Assembly (NCBI GenBank): GCA_023700885.1
Contig: JAMPYA010000152.1
Coordinates: 1 to 5,152 of the forward strand
Source of the DNA: Flavobacteriaceae bacterium
Lineage (GTDB): Bacteria; Bacteroidota; Bacteroidia; Flavobacteriales; Flavobacteriaceae
Length of the DNA stretch: 5,152 nucleotides
Direction of reading: 5' to 3'
Below the pieces are notes generated by a model. That model was given only the letters and a program-made list of their open reading frames with translations. It did not search any database and had not been told where the DNA came from. A program made the translations under genes and the position numbers. Below, piece by piece: positions 1 through 5,152 of the stretch; position 1 is the stretch's first letter, and each line of letters opens with the position of its first letter.

Positions 1-660
1 CAACGAAAAGCGCGTACTTTACTGCGTGATGGAAATGAATTATACAATCAAAAGAAATATGCTGATGCTGAGGTTGCTTATAAAAAAGCACTAGAGAAAA
101 ACACAACCTACAACAAAGCTATTTACAATTTAGGAAATGCTTTATATCAGCAAAATAGAAATGAAGAATCTGTTCAGTTGTTTGAAACCATTGCGTTAAA
201 TTCAAAGGATAAATTAGTAAAAGCAGAGGCATTTCATAATTTAGGCAACAGTTTTATGAAAGCCAAAAAATATATATCTGCAGTGAATTCATACAAAAAT
301 GCTTTGCGCAATAATTCTTTGGATGAAGAAACACGTTATAATTTAGCATTAGCTCAAAAATTGTTGAAAGAGCAAGAACAAAATAAAGATCAAAATAAGA
401 ATGATCAGAATCAGAAAGATCAAAATCAAGACAATCAGGATAAAAAAGATAATCAAGATAAAAAAGATGATCAAAAAGATAAAAAAGATCAGGATAAGAA
501 AGACAATCAACAAAAACAGCAACCGCAACCCAATAAATTATCACCACAACAAATTGAGCAATTGTTAGAAGCGATGAATAAAGTGGAAAATAAAACACAA
601 AAAAAAGTGAATGCTCAATACTCAACGGATCAATTAACTAAAAAAGAGAAAGACTGGTAA
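1..660 (+). CDS. batC: BatC-like TPR protein of the Bat aerotolerance operon (5' truncated by window edge)
   Basis: The reading frame is open from base 1 to the TAA at 658-660, giving 219 visible residues; the true start lies left of the window. Visible residues about 8-110 hold three tetratricopeptide repeats, with signatures such as NELYNQKKYADAEVAYKKAL, AIYNLGNALYQQNR and AFHNLGNSFMKAKKY. These are followed by a fourth half-repeat (ETRYNLALAQ). Residues about 125-177 are a strikingly low-complexity K/D/Q/N linker. The C-terminus has the segment LSPQQIEQLLEAMNKVE and ends in EKDW, as I recall for flavobacterial BatC. TPRs act as protein-protein scaffolds, and in Bat operons this protein is thought to work with the VWA proteins BatA/BatB and the BatD and BatE proteins at the cell envelope; its biochemical role is not established. 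Identity rests mainly on batD and batE directly downstream (26 bp to batD). An in-frame TTG at 178 is internal to the second TPR and is not the start. Confidence 0.88.
   Translation, partial: QRKARTLLRDGNELYNQKKYADAEVAYKKALEKNTTYNKAIYNLGNALYQQNRNEESVQLFETIALNSKDKLVKAEAFHNLGNSFMKAKKYISAVNSYKNALRNNSLDEETRYNLALAQKLLKEQEQNKDQNKNDQNQKDQNQDNQDKKDNQDKKDDQKDKKDQDKKDNQQKQQPQPNKLSPQQIEQLLEAMNKVENKTQKKVNAQYSTDQLTKKEKDW
373..528 (+). repeat. Degenerate tandem repeat coding a K/D/Q/N linker in batC
   Basis: This stretch of batC uses almost only AAA/AAG, GAT/GAC, CAA/CAG and AAT/AAC codons. Four copies of a DKKD-coding unit, GATAAAAAAGAT or a close variant, start at 439, 457, 478 and 493. They are separated by short DQ/NQ-coding spacers, so spacing is irregular (18, 21 and 15 bp). 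The product would be a highly charged, disordered linker between the TPR domain and the conserved C-terminal segment. The repeated units and A runs make length variation by slippage or recombination plausible; spacing in multiples of three would keep the frame. Confidence 0.8.
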
Positions 661-686
661 CAGAAAGTGTAGCAAGAAAATTATGT

Positions 687-2453
687 ATGAAAAAATTGAT
701 TTTTAAATATGGCCTTTTAGGATTTTACTTATTGCTAAGTCAATTTGCAATAGCTCAATTAGAATTTACAGCAACAACAAGTAATTCAAAAATTGGGTTA
801 AATCAACGATTGCGAATAGAATTTTCGGTAGATAAACAAGGAGCTGATAATTTTATGTTGCCAAACATGAGCGATTTTAGAATAGTTGCCGGACCAAGTC
901 AATCTGTAAATCAATCGTGGATTAATGGTAAAGTATCCTTCTCTCAAACCTATATTTATATTATTCAACCTACTAAAATCGGAACCTTTACAATTCCTTC
1001 TGCAACGGTAGAATATGAAGGGAAAATCTATAAAACCAATACTTTAAAAATTACTGTTACAGAAAATGTAGAAGTGCCCAAAGATCCCAATGATCCAACT
1101 TATATGGCGCAACAAGGTATTCATTTAGTTGCTGAGGTTTCTAAAGAAAACCCTTATGTTGGCGAAACACTTTATGTTGTTTATAAACTATATGTAAGTG
1201 AAAATATTAATGTGAGTAATTGGGCTGTTTTAGAATCTCCTCAATATAATGGGTTTTGGAATCAAGATATTGAGATTAAAGGTATGAGTGTTCAGATGGG
1301 TGAATATAAAGGAGAACGATATCGATATATTGAGTTAAAAAAAGCAATACTCATACCCCAAAAGAAAGGTGAATTAGTAATTGAACCAATGAAAATGGAT
1401 ATCACTTTAGGTGTACCTACAGGCAGATATAATTTCTTTGGAGAGGCTATTTTAAGAAGTTTTACAGAATCGTATACTACAGGAAAAAAAATAATTAAAG
1501 TAAAAGCACTGCCAATAGAAGGAAAACCAGATAATTTTACAGGAGCTGTTGGCGATTTTAAATTTAAAGTATCTAAAAATAAAGAAATTTTAAAAGCCAA
1601 TGAAACGGCACAGATTATTGTTGAGGTTTCTGGAAGTGGTAATTTCAAATTATTTGAAATCCCTAAATTAATTACACCCACTGAATTAGAAACCTACACA
1701 CCAGAGTACAAAGAAAATTTACAAACAACTTTAAACGGAATAAACGGTAGAGTATTTTCTAATTATACTGTTGTTCCTCAGTTTAAAGGAAAATACAAAA
1801 TTCCAAATGTGTCATTTTCTTATTTTAATCCGTCAGAAAAAAAATATCATACTATTGAATCACCCGATATGTTTGTTGAGGTTGTAGAAGGAAAAGATTT
1901 ACCAACTACTGATGCTGCTTTTAATCGAAAACAACAAGTGCAGGTTTCTGGAAATAGTTTTAGGTATATACAAACCAAAACAGTTTTCGAACCTATAAAT
2001 AAAGAATCTTTCTTTTTATCTAAATGGTTTTATTTATTACTGCTACTTCCATTAGCAGTTATACCGATTGGGATAATCATAAACAGATACAATGAAGATC
2101 GTTCAAAAGATATTGTAGGAAGTCGTAAGCGAAAAGCAGATAAATTGGCTAAGAAATATTTATCAACAGCCAAGAAAGAATTGGGTAAAAAGGAATCCTT
2201 TTACATCGCTTTAGAAAAAGCATTGCATAACTTTTTAAAGGCCAAATTATCGATAGAAACTTCAGAGATAAGTCAAGATAAAATTACAGAAATTCTATTA
2301 GAAAAAGGTCTCTCAAAAGATTCTATAGAGGTGTTAATTGCTGTTTTAAATGATTGCGATTTTGCTCGATACACGCCATCATCCAACGTTAAAATGAAAG
2401 ATGAATATGAAAAAGCTGTTGAAATAATTGCCTTAATTGATAAACAACTTTAA
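687..2453 (+). CDS. batD: BatD family membrane-anchored periplasmic protein of the Bat operon
   Basis: The 588-residue length fits the BatD ('oxygen tolerance') family. Residues 1-24 are a signal peptide (MKK start, hydrophobic core, QFAIAQ cleavage region). Residues about 25-440 are a long beta-rich periplasmic region, probably several Ig-like modules, opening with LEFTATTSNSKIGLNQRLRI; early family-like features are a GPSQS segment near residue 70 and IQPTKIGTFTIPSA near 100. One transmembrane helix spans about residues 446-466 (WFYLLLLLPLAVIPIGIIIN). A cytoplasmic, lysine-rich helical tail of about 120 residues follows, containing DCDFARYTP at 556-564, which resembles the conserved F-A-R-Y-x-P motif of this family. 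The ATG at 687 is chosen because it places the signal peptide at the N-terminus; no Shine-Dalgarno sequence is visible, as usual in Bacteroidota. The gene sits between batC and batE in a tight + strand cluster. Molecular function is unknown; the name comes from an aerotolerance phenotype reported in Bacteroides fragilis. Confidence 0.93.
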   Translation: MKKLIFKYGLLGFYLLLSQFAIAQLEFTATTSNSKIGLNQRLRIEFSVDKQGADNFMLPNMSDFRIVAGPSQSVNQSWINGKVSFSQTYIYIIQPTKIGTFTIPSATVEYEGKIYKTNTLKITVTENVEVPKDPNDPTYMAQQGIHLVAEVSKENPYVGETLYVVYKLYVSENINVSNWAVLESPQYNGFWNQDIEIKGMSVQMGEYKGERYRYIELKKAILIPQKKGELVIEPMKMDITLGVPTGRYNFFGEAILRSFTESYTTGKKIIKVKALPIEGKPDNFTGAVGDFKFKVSKNKEILKANETAQIIVEVSGSGNFKLFEIPKLITPTELETYTPEYKENLQTTLNGINGRVFSNYTVVPQFKGKYKIPNVSFSYFNPSEKKYHTIESPDMFVEVVEGKDLPTTDAAFNRKQQVQVSGNSFRYIQTKTVFEPINKESFFLSKWFYLLLLLPLAVIPIGIIINRYNEDRSKDIVGSRKRKADKLAKKYLSTAKKELGKKESFYIALEKALHNFLKAKLSIETSEISQDKITEILLEKGLSKDSIEVLIAVLNDCDFARYTPSSNVKMKDEYEKAVEIIALIDKQL

Positions 2454-2455
2454 TC

Positions 2456-3208
2456 ATGAAAAGACTTATAACAATTATATGGATGTTTATCGGATTGGCT
2501 ATTAATGCTCAAACTAAAGAGGTGTTGTTTGAACAAGCGAATCAGCTTTATAAAAACAACGATTTTAAAAACGCCATTACAAACTATCAAAAAATAATAA
2601 AAAGCGGAATGCATTCTGATGCTTTGTATTTTAATTTGGCTAATGCTTATTATAAATCAAATGAAGTTGCACCCGCAATTTATTATTATGAAAAAACATT
2701 AAAATTAAATCCGTTACATGAGGATGCTAAATATAATTTAGTGTTAGCCAATAGAATGACTATTGATCAAATTGATGAAATGCCAAAAACTTTAATTCAA
2801 CGAATTGAAACCAATTTTTTACATAAAATTAGTGTTGAAACTTGGTCAATTATTGCAGTTGTATTATCATTTATAACCGCTCTACTTTTCTTGATTTATT
2901 ATTTCTCGTTTTCCACTTTTTTTAAACAAATTTTCTTTACAATTAGCATTGTGACTTTTACAACGATGATTTTTGCTGTTTTAATTGCTTTAAAAGGAGT
3001 AAATTATGATAAAAACCATCGGCCAGCGATAATATTTTCTGAAAAAGCTGTAATTAAAAATGCGCCAACTTTTAATAGTGAAGATGTTTTTATTTTACAC
3101 GAAGGCACCAAAGTAGAAGTTTTAGACACTGTTGATGATTGGTACAAAATTAAATTAGTTGATGGTAAAATTGGTTGGGTAAAAAAATCCGTATTAAAAA
3201 TAATATAA
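2456..3208 (+). CDS. batE: BatE family TPR and SH3-like membrane protein of the Bat operon
   Basis: This 250-residue protein begins with a signal peptide (about 1-19, ending AINAQ). TPR repeats occupy about residues 20-100, with ALYFNLANAYYKSNEVAPAI and YYEKTLKLNPLHEDAKYNL being clear consensus matches. Two transmembrane helices follow at about 130-150 and 157-179, joined by a very short polar turn. The tail, about 191-250, is a bacterial SH3-like domain (RPAIIFSEKAVIKNAP, then HEGTKVEVLD, DDWYKIKLVDGKIGWV). The predicted topology puts both the TPRs and the SH3 domain in the periplasm, where SH3-type domains often bind peptides or cell wall; the ligand here is not known. The start lies only 2 bp after the batD stop, so translation is probably coupled. 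This appears to be the last gene of the operon, because the next gene is on the opposite strand 4 bp away. Confidence 0.92.
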   Translation: MKRLITIIWMFIGLAINAQTKEVLFEQANQLYKNNDFKNAITNYQKIIKSGMHSDALYFNLANAYYKSNEVAPAIYYYEKTLKLNPLHEDAKYNLVLANRMTIDQIDEMPKTLIQRIETNFLHKISVETWSIIAVVLSFITALLFLIYYFSFSTFFKQIFFTISIVTFTTMIFAVLIALKGVNYDKNHRPAIIFSEKAVIKNAPTFNSEDVFILHEGTKVEVLDTVDDWYKIKLVDGKIGWVKKSVLKII

Positions 3209-3230
3209 TTTCTTATTTACCCAATAACCA
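3172..3230. repeat. Imperfect inverted repeat across the convergent batE/esterase junction (possible weak bidirectional terminator)
   Basis: The 9-bp arm TTGGGTAAA (3175-3183) is matched by its reverse complement TTTACCCAA (3216-3224). TGG (3172-3174) pairs with CCA (3228-3230) beyond a 3-nt bulge. The 32-nt loop contains both stop codons (3206-3208 and 3213-3215). The 4-bp intergenic space leaves no room for a separate terminator, so this hairpin could help end one or both transcripts. However, the loop is long and no clean T-tract follows on either strand, so the terminator role is speculative. The arms also code parts of both proteins. Confidence 0.3.
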
Positions 3231-4352
3231 TTGTAAAGCAAAAGGCATTCGCTTAGCCCAGGCTGCTTCAAAATGTTTGGCATTTTTATCATGTATCCAC
3301 AAGAGGTCTGTTCCTTCAAAATAAGCTTTTTGTTCAAGTGCTTTTAACATGTCATCAATTCCGGGTTGTAATTGTTCTTCTAAACCAATGCCTCCATTAT
3401 CAATATAAAGTTTGATTTTTTTCTTTTTTCCGGTATAATTTGTTACTTCTTTTACATAATCGATATGATTTATTTTAAAAGCCGGCGACATGCAAATGGC
3501 TTTAGAAAACACTCTTGGATATTCCCACACCAACGCAAAAGAAATAATGCCACCCATAGAAGAACCACCAACAGAAGTGTGTTTTCGCCCAGATTTAGTG
3601 CTATAATTTTTATCGATAAAAGGCTTTAGTTGATATACTATAAACTGCATATAATCTTTTCCCATTTCAGCTGGTAGATATTCACTACTTCGATCTTTAG
3701 TATTATAAATACCGACAACAATAAGTGGTTTAATTTTTTTGGAAGTTATAAGACTATCAATAGTTTCATCTATTCTCCAATCAACACCAAAAGAACTGGT
3801 TCTAGGGTCAAATAAATTTTGACCGTCATGCATATATAATACATCATATCGCTCATTATTATTATAATTTGGTGGCAACCAAACAATAATATCTCTATCC
3901 AATAAATTTTTTCCTTTAAAATTTCGGTGATATTTTACACTTCCGGTAATTTGACCCACCACATTTTTTAAAGTACCATCTTTCCAAAAATACACATCGT
4001 TTTTGAGGATAGAATCTGAAGCTACTTTTACAATAAAATTATCTAGCGGCAACCCGTTAGCATTAACCGATTCTTTTTCCCAAGATCCCAAGGTAAATTT
4101 ATACTCAATTCCGAAGGCCGCTTTTGTTTCTATAGTTTTTTCCCATAAATGATTACCTTTTGAATTCATTTGAATTGCAGAAGGATTCCAATTGCCTAAT
4201 TCAGGGATGCTTCCGGTAATAAAAACAGCACTTTCATTGCTTAAATCGGGCGAGAAAAGTTGAAAAGTAATTTTATTTGATTTAGAGTGTTGTGGTTGTG
4301 AATAAGCATAAAAGCTCCAAAAAAGAATTAAAATAAAAAATAGTTGTCTCAT
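3213..4352 (-). CDS. Exported esterase-D-type alpha/beta hydrolase with N-terminal CBM20-like domain
   Basis: The product has 379 residues. Residues 1-19 are a signal peptide (ILILFWSFYAYSQ), so the enzyme acts in the periplasm or outside the cell. Residues about 27-123 form a starch-binding-type module: VFITGSIPELGNWNPSAIQM (43-62) is the typical CBM20 start, followed by W70, EYKFTLGSWEK and a late YFW. Residues about 140-379 are an esterase D/enterochelin-esterase-like (CE1-like) alpha/beta hydrolase. MHDGQNLFD (174-182) fits the oxyanion-loop region, GSSMG (263-267) is the nucleophile elbow with Ser265, and His360 in KHFEAAW is the likely catalytic histidine. Asp318 in LYIDNG is the probable acid, the least certain triad member. 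The substrate cannot be read from the sequence; the CBM suggests an alpha-glucan or other carbohydrate ester, but such domains occur on varied esterases. The start codon overlaps the cvpA stop by 4 bp (ATGA), implying co-transcription and coupled translation. A siderophore esterase is an alternative, not favoured because of the CBM. Confidence 0.88.
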   Translation of the reverse strand: MRQLFFILILFWSFYAYSQPQHSKSNKITFQLFSPDLSNESAVFITGSIPELGNWNPSAIQMNSKGNHLWEKTIETKAAFGIEYKFTLGSWEKESVNANGLPLDNFIVKVASDSILKNDVYFWKDGTLKNVVGQITGSVKYHRNFKGKNLLDRDIIVWLPPNYNNNERYDVLYMHDGQNLFDPRTSSFGVDWRIDETIDSLITSKKIKPLIVVGIYNTKDRSSEYLPAEMGKDYMQFIVYQLKPFIDKNYSTKSGRKHTSVGGSSMGGIISFALVWEYPRVFSKAICMSPAFKINHIDYVKEVTNYTGKKKKIKLYIDNGGIGLEEQLQPGIDDMLKALEQKAYFEGTDLLWIHDKNAKHFEAAWAKRMPFALQWLLGK

Positions 4353-4861
4353 ATTTTAAGGTTAAACTCAATGGTTTCTTTATCAATAAAAAAGCTTGGA
4401 AACATAATTCCAGCCATTTCTTTGATGGGTTTATACAAAACTGATTCTTGTAAAGTGGTTTCTTCAACAAATGCAACTTTGTTATTGAATTTAGTAAAAT
4501 AAATGAGCAAAACACTTACAATTAAAGCCATTTTTAAAAATCCAAAAATACCTCCAAAGAATTTGTTTAATAGACCGAGTGAAGCAAAATCAGCTAATTT
4601 TGTTAAGAATTTACCAGCCAATGAAATAGCAATTACGATGACTAAAAAAGTTAAAACAAAGGAGGCTATAGTAATATATTTCTTATTCCAATTTAATAGT
4701 TCATGGAGATAATTTCCTGTAAATTCTGAAAAATGTATAGCGCCATAAATTCCTAAAATTAAAGCTAACAAGGAAGCTACTTCAACAAAAAGACCTTTGA
4801 AAAGTCCGCGAATAAATCCATAGCCGAGAAAAATAAGGAGAATAATATCAAAAGTATTCAT
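4349..4861 (-). CDS. cvpA: CvpA family inner-membrane protein
   Basis: The protein has 170 residues and four predicted transmembrane helices at about 3-19, 24-44, 62-84 and 101-121. It matches the CvpA family (named for colicin V production): MNTFDIILLIFLGYGFIRGL at the N-terminus, the G-x-x-R-G-x-x-K-G motif at 15-23, and LNKFFGGIFGFLK at 98-110 leading into the last helix. CvpA proteins affect colicin V export in E. coli and have been linked to envelope stress tolerance in other bacteria; the mechanism is unknown. I chose the ATG at 4861-4859; a TTG one codon upstream (4864) is in frame but adds only one residue and is a less likely start. The stop overlaps the start of the downstream CBM-esterase gene (ATGA, 4349-4352), so the two form a short operon with cvpA first. 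Confidence 0.9.
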   Translation of the reverse strand: MNTFDIILLIFLGYGFIRGLFKGLFVEVASLLALILGIYGAIHFSEFTGNYLHELLNWNKKYITIASFVLTFLVIVIAISLAGKFLTKLADFASLGLLNKFFGGIFGFLKMALIVSVLLIYFTKFNNKVAFVEETTLQESVLYKPIKEMAGIMFPSFFIDKETIEFNLKI

Positions 4862-4879
4862 CAATATAAAGTGTTTAAG

Positions 4880-4887
4880 TAAAGATA
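4880..4887 (-). promoter_or_regulatory. Candidate -7 element for the cvpA-esterase operon
   Basis: On the minus strand this reads TATCTTTA, seven of eight positions allowing for the unspecified ones against the Bacteroidota -7 consensus TAnnTTTG. It lies about 18 bp before the cvpA ATG, giving a very short leader. No convincing TTTG -33 element is visible at the right distance, only A/T-rich sequence, so this is a tentative call. Confidence 0.3.
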
Positions 4888-4922
4888 GTTTTTTGGAGTT
4901 AATTACTAAAATAAATAATTGA

Positions 4923-4930
4923 TACCTTTG
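4923..4930 (+). promoter_or_regulatory. Candidate Bacteroidota -7 promoter element (TACCTTTG)
   Basis: TACCTTTG matches the Bacteroidota primary-sigma -7 consensus TAnnTTTG exactly. It lies 15 bp before the ATG at 4946, so transcription would start roughly 10 nt upstream of the start codon. The nearest TTTG (4892-4895) is 27 bp upstream, longer than the usual spacing to a -33 element, so the upstream half of the promoter is weak or absent. The 84-bp gap between the divergent genes (4862-4945) holds nothing else recognisable. Confidence 0.5.
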
Positions 4931-4945
4931 TAAAAATTATTTTAA

Positions 4946-5152
4946 ATGAGTACAATTATAACAATAGAGGAAAAATATTCGCAATTAGTTAAAAAACTAA
5001 GCGAACAATTTGCCGATGGCGATATCATGAAAATAGAATCTATTTTGTATTTAATTGGAGTCCAAGAATTTGGAAAAGGATTTTTACCATTTTCAAAAGA
5101 TGATAAAATAAACTTAATGCATATTGCTGTATGTAAAATATTTGAACCTTAC
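4946..5152 (+). CDS. Conserved-looking small protein of unknown function (3' truncated by window edge)
   Basis: The reading frame opens with ATG at 4946 and stays open to the window end, giving 69 residues with no stop; the C-terminus lies outside. The start is supported by the exact TAnnTTTG promoter element 15 bp upstream and by being the first ATG in the frame after the divergent gap. The visible part has no signal peptide or transmembrane helix, so it is probably cytosolic. It looks helical: a charged first helix (EEKYSQLVKKLSEQF), then IMKIESILYLIGVQEFGKG, then a third segment DKINLMHIAVCKIFEPY. I recall similar uncharacterised flavobacterial proteins with an 'ILYLIGVQE' segment but cannot name a family or function. 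It is transcribed divergently from cvpA. Confidence 0.75.
   Translation, partial: MSTIITIEEKYSQLVKKLSEQFADGDIMKIESILYLIGVQEFGKGFLPFSKDDKINLMHIAVCKIFEPY

Noticed and set aside
178..180. TTG as a start codon for the first gene (160-residue version)
   Set aside because: The same frame is open back to base 1 and codes clear TPR sequence upstream of this point, so TTG is an internal leucine codon and the gene is truncated by the window edge.
439..504. Repeated units in batC as a possible CRISPR array
   Set aside because: The units are about 12 bp, in frame with batC, irregularly spaced, and separated by 3-9 bp low-complexity codons rather than unique spacers of about 30 bp.
254..625. Minus-strand 123-codon open frame opposite batC
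   Set aside because: It is the antisense of the low-complexity K/D/Q/N stretch, which reads as a Phe/Leu/Tyr/Asp-rich string; it has no domain signature and batC is well supported.
1292..1681. Minus-strand 129-codon open frame inside batD
   Set aside because: It lies wholly within the well-supported batD coding region, has no recognisable domain and no promoter or context of its own.
4282..4515. Minus-strand 77-codon open frame spanning the cvpA/esterase overlap
   Set aside because: It is an out-of-frame shadow of two strongly supported genes on the same strand.
4503..4712. Plus-strand 69-codon open frame inside cvpA
   Set aside because: It is antisense to the CvpA transmembrane region, has no recognisable domain and no promoter-like sequence before it.
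4862..4864. TTG one codon upstream as the cvpA start
   Set aside because: The next codon is ATG and begins the family-typical MNTFD N-terminus; the TTG adds one residue with no support.
4892..4895. TTTG as the -33 element for the promoter at 4923-4930
   Set aside because: The 27-bp gap to the -7 element is longer than the spacing usually seen in Bacteroidota promoters, so I did not call it as part of the promoter.

Overview
The window is an ordinary, AT-rich (about 30% GC by eye) piece of chromosome from a member of the Bacteroidota, most likely a marine or environmental Flavobacteriaceae. The evidence is the batC-batD-batE gene order with typical flavobacterial sequence features, the absence of Shine-Dalgarno sequences before the genes, A/T-rich leaders, and a TAnnTTTG-type -7 promoter element before the last gene.

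Layout: positions 1-3208 (+ strand) hold the downstream end of a Bat ('Bacteroides aerotolerance') operon. They contain the 3' part of batC (a TPR protein whose start lies left of the window), complete batD (signal peptide, large periplasmic beta-rich region, one transmembrane helix, cytoplasmic helical tail) and complete batE (signal peptide, TPRs, two transmembrane helices, SH3-like tail). The genes are 26 bp and 2 bp apart, so they are probably one transcript. The moxR, DUF58, batA and batB genes usually found upstream would lie outside the window. Positions 3213-4861 (- strand) hold a two-gene unit, cvpA followed by an exported esterase with an N-terminal starch-binding-type (CBM20-like) domain. 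The two overlap by 4 bp (ATGA). This unit converges on batE with only 4 bp between the stop codons, and an imperfect inverted repeat straddles that junction. Positions 4862-4945 are the only real intergenic gap, a divergent promoter region. From 4946 the + strand carries the start of a conserved-looking small protein of unknown function, cut off by the right edge.

How the genes relate: the Bat proteins are thought to form a cell-envelope assembly working with a MoxR AAA+ ATPase and the VWA proteins BatA/BatB. BatC and BatE supply TPR scaffolds, and BatD supplies a large periplasmic domain joined to a cytoplasmic tail. The cvpA-esterase pair is a separate envelope-related unit. I found no mobile element, CRISPR array, RNA gene or defence system, and nothing that convincingly amounts to a new biological system. 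The findings below are modest points for a second look.
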